DNA of 64,000 nt. Source: Paragonimus westermani (taxonomy: Eukaryota > Platyhelminthes > Trematoda > Plagiorchiida > Troglotrematidae). Of this stretch, positions 10,601 through 25,600 are shown one piece after another. The position numbers were made by a program, and so were the translations under genes. The stretch is from contig QNGE01003019.1 in NCBI GenBank assembly GCA_008508345.1, positions 31,457 through 95,456 on the forward strand. Reading direction: 5' to 3'. A model generated the notes under the pieces. The model was not told the origin of the DNA and searched no databases. It worked only from the letters and a program-made list of their open reading frames with translations. How positions within the stretch are numbered: position 1 is the stretch's first letter; every line of letters begins with the position of its first letter.

Positions 10601-13600
10601 ACACCTACGCGGCATGCCCAGAACATGTATATCGTCGATTGACCATTTGTTGAGTGGTCGTCATTGGTCAAGGTAGCGCTTCAATCGTTGGAGTGGACTA
10701 GTGGTAAGATCAGGCAGGAGTACGTCCGCTTCAGACTTCTCTGCATTAGGCATCTTACGACCAATACGCATGCACGTACATTGAAGCGTCATTAAAATTC
10801 GACACCATGCAAATGCAATCAATACCATTTTTGTTCTTCCTCCTGCAGTTGTTTTGTTTGACTCAGAGCGTGGTTGATCGGAACTTGTTTCTGTATATCG
10901 AGATTGTAGTGGAGCGTAGCCTTCCCATGGAGTAGCCCACCAGACATGATTGTTCGTAAGGTTATATACAGCAACTGTTGGGTAGAAAACGACGCAGTAT
11001 TTGGGTCACAAGAGCGATGCACTCGTTCTCCACTTAGTGTATCGAAGTCTCACTATCGACGTTAGTGTGTGGTAATGCACGCGGTTGAGGTGATTTTAAA
11101 TATTGTTCGATTCTAACAGTTCAATTCAGTGGAACAGTATCCCGCTTTCTGTTTTGTAGGAAGATTCCGTTGTAATACGTCTAATTAGCGCCCATTTGAT
11201 TCACATTTGTATTTAGATAGATTATTCGAGTAACCCACTCGCAAAGAATCGAGTTTCGTGGGTAGTACACTGATTTTTTATGCAGGCTCTGTGTAGAACT
11301 TTACCCTTTTTAGTTGTCACACGAACTTCTGACCGTATTCATTCCATGTTTGAGATGATCAAACTTCCCGCTTCACTGATTTCTGAGTATTGCCTGTTTT
11401 GAGGAGAGACAAAATAGCGGTCCTTTTTATTTCAGTCAATAATTGCAGTAGGAACGAACTCACTGAATTCAATTCCGTCATCACCGCATCCAGTATGCAA
11501 ACCTGTGGACCGGACTTGAATTGATTGTCGGCGACAGTCTAGACCATATGAAACAGTGCAGTTGGAATCGTGACACTGTTCCCAATGAGTCAGCGTGAAG
11601 ATCATCTGAATTCCGACAGCAGCGGTTGTATCTGAATAGCCTCTAGCATTCGATCTACTCAACTTATTGGTACGTCCTGTATGTCCAATTACAAATGAGC
11701 GTACGATGGTTCAGATACACTGTTAAACGAAAGTGAGCAAAGGGACAGGTGTCATCGCTTGACTGATGTGGACTTATCACTTCTCTCACTCACAAGTCTT
11801 CGCACGTTTATGTTCGTACGCCACGTTCTTAGGATCGAGAACCCGGTTCATCTCTACTGTGGGATGATGTTTTTTATGCTCATGTGATCCCACCGAAATG
11901 TTCAGTTCTTCTTTGAATACTGTCAAAGAGCACCACCATAACCTCTTGGTTTACTTATTGTCGTGCCTTTGAGAATGTCAATCTGGATTACGAAACCATA
12001 GGAAGTTCCATTGTTCAGAAGCTTTCTTAGTGTGAACTCAAAAGTGTTCTATAGAACTCCGGTCGACTGATCAGGTGGGCCCAGATGTTACTCTATGATT
12101 GTGCTTCCGCCTGTGTTAATTGATAACTCTGAGACCAAATGCGATTCAGGACATTTGTGTTGTGTCTTAAAAAGTCCCAATGGATAAACCATCGACCCTG
12201 AATGGTTGGGAAAGTTACACTGATGTTGTTGATTGTTCTCTCCTATTTTACCCTATCCTTCGGCTTAGTCGATGCACTGGACATGTCGGTCCTGACAGAA
12301 AACCTAGAGCACATTAATCATTCAAAACCGCTCGAAGGCCAGAACACGGATCCGTTTGATCGGATGATCAATGTGCCTCAAATGATCGATTGTTTAATTC
12401 ATATTTTCAACCGTTCCAATGCAGTCTACGGAGAGGACAATCGTTCAGATCGAGAAGATGGTCGAGACGATATTCACATGATTGACTCGTCCAGAAAATT
12501 TCAGAAGTGCTCAACACTGCCTCCGAATACTAAACCACTGAATGTGAGTTATTCCTTAGGGTTGACTAACCGATCATTTGTTTTTATCAATCTGTCAATG
12601 ATACACGATTGGATGATTCAAGTTCGAGCGAACCCTCCTTTTAGTTATTTAGTTTAGCGAGTAAAACGTCTGTAAATCAGTGCTATTCAAACTACAGTCA
12701 GAGGTAACAAAGTACTGTGTGAACCTGAGCGGTGCTCAAGTCGAAATCGCATGAATCTACCTGAATAATGTGTGAGTATCACAACCGAGCTCAGGGCAAG
12801 CAAAATTACGGTCATTGATTTTGAGAGCCAACGATTGAGTCGTTCTGATTCGTCTGAGGTTTGTCCACTCGCAAACGTGCAAGGGGACAGCAAACGGCTA
12901 TTCGTGACAGACATAGTGACTAGTTTGATCCGAACGTCCCATAACAGTTGACGTCGCGGGACTTCGTACTTATCGAGTATTGTTCATTAGTACAACTGTC
13001 AACCGGACCGGCGCATTTTCCCTACCTTTGCTTTCAGACGTCCGATTGTTTCAAAAATAACAAGTAAATTGTTTGATATGTTGCTTGTCGGGGGATAGAA
13101 ATCGACGTGTTGACCGTGAGGTTGTGACATCCTTGTGGCGATGTACGGTAACTGGGATGCGCTCATAGTGAACATGTTTCAGTGAGGCGCTAATCAACTT
13201 GTCAGATCGCTTCATCAAAACATCCTATTCGAAAGCCTGATGCAATTAAAAAGCGGTGTTTTTCAAGGAGTTTGTCTCTTCCATTTTTTTAGTAAACTTT
13301 CTCAGATACTGTTGGTACGGATTACTCGGTGTGATAATCTCCACTTAATCTGTGGTTGTTCTGGGGAACATGTTCGTTGTTTCTTGTGGTGGCTGTGTTG
13401 GAGGCACTGTTTTGTCGAGCACACGTGAGAAACGCCATGTTCGTCAACTGTCCTTGTTTGATTGGTTTGCGGTACACTTGAAATTCGGTATATTCGTCTG
13501 AATAGGTTTGGGCTGGAATATTCTACGAAAATCAGCTGCACTGTTGTTGATGCTGTGTAGACCAAATTTCCTTATTAATGACGTAGGTTGCAATTAAGTG

Positions 13601-16600
13601 GCTGGAATTGATCTAATGTTCCGGTTGACATACGTTGATGACCAGGGATGTTTACCACAAAGTTTGTGCCTGATGCGAATTTTCTGCTACAATTATCCAT
13701 ATGCCTACACTTCAGGCTGCTCTCTTCCGATATTCATTTATGAGGTATGAAAGTGTGGCTACTACTAGCCTCTGAGTTGAGAGTCATTGCACTAAGAAAA
13801 CGCGGTGGGTGGACCTCACACTGGACATTGTTAGATTGCAATCACATGCTTAATTCCAGTCTTAGTGACATCCTAACATTTTATTGAGGAGCTTTTCTCG
13901 CACAGTGGTCTGCCCCGAGCAGCACACGAATGAACTGACAGCAAATGTGAGTTGTACAAGGTGATTCCGGTTACTTGAGTGATACTTGCTTGCTTATTTA
14001 ATGTCTGTTGACAGGATTCACATCTTCAACTCTCTATCGCTGGTCTGCTTACAAAGTTGAATGTAACTTTTGCGAACCATACGGGAAGGGCGTATGTCAG
14101 TTTAGTAGACTGGTTGTGAAATTTGGGTTTGACTTCGACAGGACCAGCACAGACGTGAGCTGTCTACATTGTTGTATTTATTCAAGCAATTCAGTTAAAA
14201 CATGACTGTCGAGAGCGTTTAATTCACACATTTGAAACCTTTAACTCACAGATTCTCAGTATGAATAATGTGATCTGTTTTGATTCCCAATCAGTATTAC
14301 GAACGGCCTGCGAATAGGAGAGGTAGGCGTTTGCCAGTCAACATAGCTTAATTACCACGTACGGATTGTACAACAGTCGAGTCAAGTCAATCGGCCAACT
14401 AGACTGAAGATTATGTGATCCAGAGGACGACGGAAAAGAGGGTTACCATGTTTTTTTGGTGGTCATGAACGGGAGTGAGAGTTCACCGTATCACCCCATG
14501 TTCGTTCGACTGTCCGACTTTGTAGGATAACAAGGCCGGCAACCGATAGTCTGCCTCCAGGGTTAGCGGTCTGTGTTTTTATGCCTAATCGCGATCTCAT
14601 GACGGGATTCCGTAAATCATGCCAAATTAGCATCCGTTGTAAAGAAAAAATCATCGTTGCACAATAGACTATTCAAAAGTGCGGGTTTCCAAGGCACAAC
14701 AGGGAATATCAAGGTCATGGTACGGTTGCAACCATGGCAGCATCAACCTTAAAAACGATCACCATCAAGAGCTGCTGCACACGTTGCGCTGCTACCAACC
14801 TAATTGCGGTATCAGTGTTTTATATTATTGTAACGCAAACCGTATGCAGTATGCGCGCGTAGGAATACAGTGACATTTACTGTGGCATTAATTCCTTCAA
14901 AACGACGGTCTGCTCTCATATGTCAAAGAAATTTACTTCAAGGTTCACTGGCCTGGCCCACGAAGACTACCATGTTTATATTAATATATAGGTTGACAAG
15001 TTCCGTTGTGATGTTACGGGTTCTAAAACAGATAAGTATGCCACTTAATGCAGTCTATTGGTCAGTCTATCAACGACGGACAGAATGCCCCAATCTTCAG
15101 CAGATTGTGCCTCCGCCAAGCTAAGCGATTTTGTGTGAGCGCTTTCGCTCTCTGATCACATGTTTCCGATCACCGATGTTCACACGTACCGGTCATATGG
15201 AGAACACTACATCGAAAGTTGCTAAGTTCACAGACACGCAATCGGAGACAGCAAACTCTAACTATCCCCATATTAGATGCACTTCTCCTAAGACAGGCTC
15301 AGATTACGTGCTGTTCGCATCTTACGTTTTTCGTCAAACCTGCGTAAAAAGTATTCAATATTATTGGATTGAGAAAAACAAGTAAGGTATAGAACAATGG
15401 CTACGGAGCAGTTGTACATTGCACGGATGAAGACTGATGACAAGCTCTGATTCACTGGGCCGTAATCCGGCTCATGATCAGCGCCTGAGCAAATTCTCAC
15501 GGCCCTATCTAGCGAACACCGGACTAGGTTTTTCTCTTGTCTCAAAGATACGAAACTATTAAAATTTGTATACTGTCCTGTCCAGGTTGCTTTACGATAT
15601 ACCTTAAGTTGTATTGTATCGCCCTCACGACGTGACATGAACACGTCTAAGAACGCCATCCCTGCTGCTGATTCCGACTCCAGGGTCAATCGTATATTCT
15701 CATGGGCACTGTCGAATTGCATTAGTGTTTTATTGAGACATTCAGATTCACCTGTCATGCAGATAATGTCATCTACATAACGTTTATAAAGAGCCAGTGA
15801 CTTAATGTGGTCTGCTAGTGAACTACTTTCAAGCTTTGTCATGAAAGTATCGGCTAGTAAGGGACCTAACGGTGACCTCATTGCTGCTCCGTCCTTTTGG
15901 CGATGGAGCTTGCCCGAAAACCTGAACTGAACGTTGTAGGTGCAGCGATACAAAAGCTGCTTTAGTTCATTCACTGGTATCCCCACGTTTATGCCATTAC
16001 TCTCTATATACCAACCGAGAAACTCGATTGTCTCACTTAGTGGGACATTTGTGAAGAGAGACGTGATGTCAAGCGAGAATAAACGCATTCCCTTTGCACT
16101 CAGGTGTCTTACCGTTTCGACAAATTCAAAGGAATCTCTAAGACTGTGAATCGCTAGTTTCTTCCTGACCGGCTCCAACAATTCGGCTAACCATTTTGCC
16201 GTTGCATGATACGGCGAATTACACATGTTTAGAATCGGACGTAGCGGCACTCCGTTTTTATGCACTTTAGGTAGCCCTTAAAGCCTGGGAATTACACTAC
16301 CTACCGGTCTAATTCTTTCGAAGGTGGTTGAGTCAATCAGTCTTCGTTGTTTCATACATCTCATTGTTTTCGTTAATGCCTTCTCAATGGCCACTGTTTT
16401 GTCCTTTTCAGTTTCTGTACAAACGAATTTGGTTTTGTCTGCCAGTAGTACATCCATCTTAGCTAAATAGTCGGCTTTATCCAGCATGACGATTCCAGCA
16501 GCTTTGTCAGGTCTGGATATTATTATATCATCATTTCGCCTTAGTGACTCCAGTGAGGTTAGGTGCTGTCGAGTGTGTTGTATTTAGCCTGACGATGAAG

Positions 16601-19600
16601 CACTGAAAACAAGCTTGTTTGCTACGCGTTTTTCCTCATTTCCCAGGAGGTTTGAAGTTCAAACATAGGGAAGAGGTTTGATGTCAGGAGAACTGCAACT
16701 GAAATGGTGAGAATTGTATGCAGTGAGTTACTAATGTGTGATTGTTTATAGTATGGACAAGAATAAGATGGAACGACGATCAACTGAGCGGGCGGTTATC
16801 ACCTTCAGAAGAAGGTGATCAAAGAGGCAGCCGTGAGAGTTCAGGAAAGCACAGTGGAATCAACGAGGAATTGCAAGCAAGTAGCAGTGTGAAAATATGC
16901 GTCGTGCAGAGTTGGGCACAGTTGCGGCCGAAAGTGTATGCACCAGTTGAATCTGATTGTTTCATCTTAGGGAGTAATTTGGACAATCTTTTCCCCACAG
17001 CTGTTGTTTTGTTCTTGTCCTTTTTGATCTGCTTGACTGTGTGGGTGACTTTTGTTCAGACTCATTGATTCTTTTATGCAGAACCATTTTGAATCCTATG
17101 TCCGATTTTGTCAATGTACACCAGAGTTTCTGCTGCAAATGACACCAGTTCGATGCCGTGCTATTTACGTGCCTATATCATATGTATCCACAACAGTAGA
17201 TTTGCAATGTCCATCCGGGTGGGTGGAACGCGTCCACGTTGTTTAGTTTAGTTCAGTAACTACCTTACTTGGTACAGTTTAACCTGTGATCTTGATTTGC
17301 ACAACCACGGAGTCTACACAGAGTAAAGTCGATGTTTATGTGTACAGACTATATACAACAGAATGTGTTATTAATAAATAAGATGAAGAATAATTCCATT
17401 TTGACTGCACAAACATGTTGCACTTGGTTGTACACTGTTTTATTCCTGGTTATGTGTTCTGAAAGAGCCAGATGAAGGTCTGCCTGAGAAACCTTGCTTG
17501 GAGGAGTTCCAGGTAATTTATTTTGAATGCTCCGATGACAGACGAACCATGTTCTCCCACTGCTGCTGTCCTTCGAATCATATCAACCCATTTACCCATG
17601 TGATATATCATCATTGGCAGACACTTTATTGTTGATGCATACAGTGTTGATGCATACTTGCGTCATGATGTTGAGGTGTTTGAAACGCTATGCTCCACTC
17701 CCTGCTGCATCACATGTGAACAGCCAGCCAGCTCATTGCAGTACGGGCAGCATTCAGGCAGCGGAAATAGTTTACTTTATGGTTGAAATCATTCCATATT
17801 TCATGGATCACCTGACATGAAACGTTCCGATTGGGTACGTTTGCATGTATTTTGGGGAAAATGGGTTTGCGTGTTGGTTACCAAATCACACACTACGAGA
17901 ATTAGCCGATTTGTGAGTTGACGCCGTTCCAAAGGTATGGTTTTACTGGATTCTAAGTTTGTTGTTCAAAGATGGTTTCATTTAGGGAATAATGCAATGA
18001 GTAAATGTAGCTCTGTGGCGCTATTTACCTGAAACCAAAGGTATACGTGTTCATATCTACGTTGCTGGTGAAGGCATGTCGTCTCAGGTGAATATGACGG
18101 ACAGTAGTCATTGTTAACCTAGCTCACCTCTCTTATTGGGGACTAAAAGTTCACGCGTCATGTGTCACCGTCGCCCCCGCGGTCCCGTACTTTAGATAAC
18201 TGTTTACAGGTTAATGGAATTCCTCTACACCTCGGAGCGAAGTTGATGAGCAAGCAAACATATGTAGTGTCTGAAAGTCAACCACTTTCGGTGATGGTTG
18301 GCTGAGACACTTTTTTGGTAGTTGTTTCTAAGCGTACAACGTGTCCAACAGGAAACCTTGGTGACAGTCTAGGTATGAGGCATGTAAATCAAGAAAGTGG
18401 ACTGTTTGAGTTTTGAATTGAATTTAATGTAGAGAAACCACGCAACTTCACACGCACACATTGACACCAGGTTAAGTGCCATGAGTACCGAGTCAAATTG
18501 GATTGAACCTGTTTGGAACTGGCTAGATCGCATAGTTCACACTCATCAGAACAAATAGACCATGTTCCAGTTCGCAGGTGTACTTGTTGATGTGCGCAAT
18601 AATATTGAGAAATCTTGTAAACGATTATTACAGCAGAAGGATGTGGGTGACCTAACAAGATGAGTGGAGTCCAATTTTGGTGGGCATGCACGTGATTCGG
18701 CCCCAGCCTATGGTCATACACAGTCGGTTCTTGGTAAACACGAGAAACCTACAGTCAATTTTTGGTGTGTATGAGAATCAGATATTTTAAATCTTCTAAC
18801 GATTCATGACTGTTCAGCTCCTATTTGAAGTTACCAGTAACAGCCAGGCGTACACAGTTTCTTAATGGTAAACAAAAAACTGAAATATTTTCTCTTTTGT
18901 GTTTCCATTGGATCACATTTGATCACATCATCGTGAAAACCTCTACAACATAAGGTGAGTGATTTTCACCATCAAAGAACCTCGCCAAATGAATATGGTA
19001 AAGGATGTCGTCGCCACATGTCTATGACAGGTGTGTCACACATGATGGCAGAGTCCGGAGATTCGAACGCTGGTCGCCGATTACCAACTCCTTCAGGGTC
19101 AACAGTGACCGGTAGTCCTTCACTTTCTACCTGGAATCGGAGTTTCAGTTTACGGGAAACTGTTGCGATCACTGCCACGAGTCCGACGCATCAGTTTACG
19201 AACAGCCGAGGAAGGCGCTTCAATACACAAATCAAACGTCGTTTCCTGACTGGTCCCCTGAAACACCCGATTAACGTGTGTGTCGACTTGACATTGAACT
19301 GGTTACTGAACGTCTACGACAGGTGAGACTTCCAGATGGTGCACCAATGTCGAGGAATACAACTTTGAGAACGTCATGGTTGTACTAATCTGACAGACAC
19401 CCTTGGGTTATTCGTTCGATCTAGTCACTGGAAAAGTGGATTAAATTTCAAAAACCCTAGAGACTAATAGACAATGAAACTATGAGCAATTTGACTTGTT
19501 ACACCCAACACTTAAACCAGTGTTCGTCAACGATTTACTTTCAATCTGTTCAGTAGCATTTAGCTTTTAAACTGTTTGTTTTGTCGTGATATTGGCTACC

Positions 19601-22600
19601 ACAGCTGAAGAAGCCATACTCCTGTCAAGTGGTAGGGGATTACCATACTAAGTCAGATTGATCTCTTTCCCGTTGACAGGTAAAATCCTGACACAGACTG
19701 TGAGCTGTCAAGTTTGTCAAACTCTCGAACACACTGTTCGTACGAAGGTGCTGACTAGCAGATCTGCAGCATCATTCATGGTGACACAGCACCCAAAATG
19801 TGAATATTTATCGTCCATTAATTCGAGTTTGTGTACTCTCCTCTTTGCTGTTTTATGACGTAACATGTAGGTCGAATGGCTAGATCAAAGGACATTACCT
19901 AACCTGGCTCTAGACCGAGTTGACTAAGTTTGTGACCAGCACAGTTTAGCTGCCACTGATCATCAGTAGACCCAACCCAAACTTTCTGGTTGGTAAACGA
20001 ATGCTGTCCGCCACCGAATCGAGTGTTGTTCGGTTACGTGACCAGATTCCTTGATCACAGGAGAAGTACCTAGTGATTGGGTTTCTAACACTTGAATGTC
20101 GAACACTGACATTCCGTTGAATTCGTTCGACATTATCCATTGACCTCACATTAGGCACGACCGAATGATCAAATCTGAACGCTCAACCACTCTCACTTGT
20201 GAGCAATGATCAGGTTACCCGATCGTCTCGAGAGGAGACACAGTTACTGTCTGTTAACTCCAATCGATAACCCCGCGATTAGGACTTCCGAGACAGGTCG
20301 AGATCACTGAACTCATTAAACCTACAAGACGATATTTTAGATTACTGATGACAGAGTAGCAAACAAGACTTGTTTTTCATTTCATTTAATTTTCCGACCA
20401 TTTTCAACTAGGGTTCTTGCACTCGTCTAACATGTATAATTGTCTGGACAATGGGATGAAACATTGGCGATAACTATTTGTCGCCATATTTGTACTAATC
20501 CACTGGGAACCTTTTGCAATAAATGAAGTGTGTGATTTCTATCGTATCTTCTGGTATGATCAACGCACGTTATTTCTTACCCCGTCTAACCGTACTGATG
20601 ATTGGTTGACGGTTTAAATGGTTTAAATCGTGCCCTCCTCATACATCACCTCAGCCTTCTCATTCAGATAGACCTTGTAGGCAGTCCCTTTTGAGAAGAA
20701 TTGCTTGACTGGAGCTACGTTCTTACTAGAACTTGTCAATAGTGTATACCCTTGCCACGGCTGGGATTAGTAGTTTAGTCAGGCCCCCTTATGAAGTGAC
20801 CTTGTTAATCACTCTGCCACTGACCTGGCCTTAGACACAACTGAATTATCCCATTTGAACCAGTAATGATCTCGATAGTTGGCATAGTTGCTCTCTGTTA
20901 ACCCCAATCGACAATCGCCGTATTCATACTTCTGAGTCAGGTTGTAATTAACCGAATCACCGAAACTCATCAGTAATCTGAAATATCGCCCAGTAGGTTT
21001 GATGAGGTCGGAGATTTCCACCTGTCTTGGATGTCCTAATCGCGGGGTTATCCATTAGAGTTAAGAGGATGGTTACTGTCTCCTCTCGAGACGATCGGGC
21101 AACCTGATCACTGTTCACAGTCGAAATTGATTGAGCGTTCAAATTTGACAATTCTTCCATGCCTCATGTGAGGTGAGTGAGACAGTGGTCGACAGGGTTG
21201 CTTCATGAAAGCGTGACCAGATTACACATCTCGGCCGTGGCAAGGATTTGCACTACATTGATGAAAACGAAACTCGAGTCTAGTGTTTGTTTTCGAAAGA
21301 GGCTGGTTGGAAAATTCATTTGAATGCGAAGACTGCGATCTAATATGAGTGATGTTCAACTTGGAGCTAACTAAATCCTCGACTAATCACCAGTAATATG
21401 AAATCCTAATTTTTATTAAACCTGTCGAGCAACCATGTAAAACCCTGAGTAATCCGGGATGAGTTGGCTTATATTTCACACGACTGATCTCGGATCTTTG
21501 TGGTCATTTTGACTTTCTAGTCGGCCAATTTTGAAGAAAAAGCACCAGATTTTAAACACTATCAGCTGTAATATTAATGTCTGAACATCCCTTCGATGAA
21601 GTGAGCAAATTACCGGGGGAAATGGTTAATTTATTTGGACTGAATATTACTGCTGAGTAGATAGTTTTTCCCTAAAAATTCACATGAAAGTAAACGGACT
21701 TGCATTGTATTCAAATTTCTACTCTAGTTTGCCTGGCAGTCGTGGACGTGAATCGGTTATTAATTGCTGGTGTTAAATTTTAAATCGACGTTAAAACCGA
21801 GTCATTAAACACTGAAGACGGTAGATTTTTCTTTACCGAATTCGGAACGAAAATGTTCATATTAGTATTGTGTTTTCGAAGTCACCTACCAGTGTCATTT
21901 GTAATTGCCAACGCTTGTGCTGTTGAACTGTAGCATCGGTAATATATTCACATATCTTAGTGATGAAAAGTGTAAGAGGATTAGGACCGCCTTGAAAATG
22001 GACGTTTTGTTCTCCGATTTTACGAAACCAACACGAGAGTAATCCACATGAGCATACTGTATCGAAAAGAGCAGCAGGATGTTGAAAAGAAACGATACTC
22101 CGAAACAAATGATTTATAAAATGAGCTGTGATAAACGCGGCGGTCACAAACAGTGTGCTAAACTGCCCAAATTTCTGTATGAACAGATCAACAGATAATA
22201 GTTTAGTCTTTTGAATGGATGCAAAACTAGTCGATTAATGATGAGAATGAGATTGTGAAAATCTATCCGCTTTGCTTTTGGCGGTCGATTTGTCCATTGA
22301 CTGGCATTGGCGATCTAGATAAGCGTTGAAAACTAAATTGGAAATTGGCGGAGTGCGCTTCTTTTGACAATAAATGTGAATTCATCCATGTTCTACTGCA
22401 ACTCATGTTTCGAGTCACCTCCGAAGTTGGACTAACCGTTGTCTAATCCACAGTCAGTTATACCACGGATGTCGAAGAGTTCATTGCAGTTGTCAAAAAT
22501 CGGTGGAGTATGTTGTTACTCAACAAGACAATGCACCATGTTATGTTTCGTGGATGATAAATGCTTTGGCTGATTGACATAAATCAGTCGTGAAACTTTA

Positions 22601-25600
22601 TCCGAAGACTCGCCTAAACACTTCCGAGAGAAAACTTGACCGCGTGCGGTTACTATCGAACAACCCTATCTGAACGCTGTGTAGATTTTTGTCATCAATC
22701 TTGAAACCTGAGGTATCAAAGGTGGAGTCAAGGATGGACTAGACAACAAGGTTGGTGGCCTTCAAAGGATAATATATCTTGCTTACAGTAATCCATAGTT
22801 GGAGTTTGTGACATTAATTTTGGCAGTAGTTATCATGAGAATAGGGATTTTAACGAATTACCGAGGAAAGCATTTTACGTCTTCGTAACTGTTAACTTTT
22901 CATCATGTTTTTCTTCACGATTGTCGGTTAGTTCCGAAGTGAAATTCCTTGATTTATAGGCGGATCAATTCACCGTACTCTATGCAATGACGCTTTAGAG
23001 AAACACACGATTAACCCAACGATACCAAGACATTTTGATACACACCATGATTGTAGGGAACCATCGGTATCAGTGATATTGAAAAACACTGGTAAGCGTG
23101 GTGAACAACTGAATTCTTTTATACACAGGTACATGACAGCTGTTCATCACTGTCCCAATACCAATGTTTTGATGTGAATGCTGTTGCTACTGATGACGAT
23201 TATGTTCATTACCCGGAAAGAATGGCATCCGTTTAAACAGTATGTCGACACTGATTAAGATGTTGAGGCACAGTAGATCAAATTTTGTGATAAGCAAGCA
23301 TTTTTCTAACATTCTATTCAAGTCGTCTATTTCTTCCTTTTTGCAGAATGCGTCAAGGTTACATCCATGTGTTGTCGTTCAAGATCGCGCTGGTCATACT
23401 GGTGGTTGCCAACCGAGACGAGAAATACCGTCGTATGTTTGCTTACAATTGCTTTTCTATGGAATGTTCACCTTTTTGTATTCACACGCGCATGTTCATA
23501 TTCAAACTGGGACTGTAGCACATTGTCTGTTGAGCATCCAGCTTTCTCACACCTCGCCCCAGCTACAAACATATACGATTCTAATGTTTATTTGTAAAAT
23601 CACATTTTCGCTACACTCCATGTAAACCAAACATGCATACTGAATAGTTGCATCTCGCTTCAAACAGTTGAACCACCCAAGCAGAAATATCACACGATTT
23701 GCTTAGGTGAGACGATAATCATGTTTATTTCGTTCAGTACATAACACCCACGTTAAATTATGATGTCGGACATAAATTCAGGCATCGTTTCTGTTCATGC
23801 AACCGTTTCACGAACGGGTGAAGGCACAGTAGAACGAGGGAAAGAGTTTAGCCTTCTGAATCGTGTTACTGATTGTATTGCGGATCGCTGTCCCATAAAG
23901 ATCGAAAACAGTATTTAGTTGTCACCACTTCTTGTAAGTAATCCACAGAGGAACGCTAACGGGTATTCATTATAAACTTGGTAAGTTTAGACCCATTTGA
24001 TCAGCATCCGGCATAATCTGAAGACACCGGGTAAGTGAATCTACGCTACTATTAATCACTTTGACAAAGATTGTGCAACGGTCACTTGACAGAACTACAC
24101 CTTTGACTTATGGAGAACTGCGTGTATGTTGGAACAACCTTTGTTGTAAATTTGTACGTTTTAGTGGCGATAGAAATGTCAGCCTGGGTTGATCAGTTGT
24201 ACGTATGTGCTACTAAAATTACTGATTAGGAGGCTGAATTATGTTTCGATCAGTGGGTCAGTGCTGAACACGCAGTCAACGTTTGAGGTGCATTTCTAGT
24301 GGGTGATTCCAGTGGGATAATGAGGTTGAGTAGATGTCCGGAATTGACAGTCCAAGTAGCTCAGCGGTAATTATCATCCTGACACTAATTAGTTCACGAA
24401 TACAGGGAACGGCCATCTTTCAAAGAACGGTGGAGCACCACAGGTGTTTTATGGGACACGAAGATTGCCAACATTCCTCGAAGTGCACGTTTCGCGATGG
24501 CTTGCTTGCACTTTGGATCACAACGATTCTTGCTAACCTCTGGATACTGGTAGCCTGGCAAACTGTACGGTTATGAAAGATGGTGCACCGAAGATTTTGG
24601 ATGGAGCGGACGTACCATGTGTTACTGGCTTCTTCGAAGGCAGTATCATCTGGAGAGTCTGTTAGGAGGCGCATCTCCTGACAAGACAGCCAGGACGCAT
24701 CACGCCACATCGCCACATAGCTCGGATGCTATGGTCGTGGGTGGTGGTATGGTCCACTCAGCCAATCAGATTGCAGGTGTGCGGTCGAACGCCAATGCGC
24801 TATCTGGTCAGTGTCTTTTCTGGCGACTTCGAGTACTACACACGTAAATGTCAATCTCAGTGGAGGAAAATGAAACTGATCTTGCAACAGCAACAGGGAC
24901 AATTCGATGCGGCTCAACTGAAATTAATCGAAACACTAACGCGCAATTTATCTCTGATGTCAGCAAATTAAAACGTCAAACCGGGTTCAACGGTGGACGC
25001 CATCACGAACAGCATCAATGAATTTGTTTATGATCCCGATGCCGCAGTAACATTCGAATCCTAGTTCATCCGATACGAAGATGTTTTCCGAGTGGATTTG
25101 ACTGACATGGATGGTGCAGGGAAAATGCGATTGCTTCTTCGCAAACTCAGTTCGACCGAACATTCCAGGTTAACTGATTTCATTCTGCCAAAGAAACCCC
25201 GTGATCTTACTTTTGAAGAAACACTGAAGATACTGTCGAATATTTTCGAAAAGCAGTCATCCTTGTTCAACATCCGGTATCAATGACTCAAGGTTGTGAA
25301 GAATGAACATGAAGATTTTGTCACTTACGCGAATACAGTCAACGAGGAATGTGAAAAGTTCAAGTTGAGGACATTGACAGAGGGTCACTTCAAGTGTCTA
25401 CTGTTCGTCTACGGTCTACAATCTACCCAAAATGCTGACGTTCGTACCAGAATTTTGAACAAGATTGAACAGGACCCCGTCATGACTTTGGCATCTGTGG
25501 CAGCAGAGTGCCAACGGTTGATCAATTGGAGACATGACCAGGCTATGATTGAACAATCAGGGTTACCTGCAGTGAATACCGTTTCGCACCTGCCACGCAA

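Noticed and set aside
12202..12268. The open frame before the EF-hand exon looks like a Met start with a hydrophobic signal peptide ([19 protein letters not shown]).
   Set aside because: The hydrophobic run is the translation of a pyrimidine-rich splice acceptor (..ttcggcttag). The downstream protein is internal dystrophin sequence and the gene continues from upstream exons.
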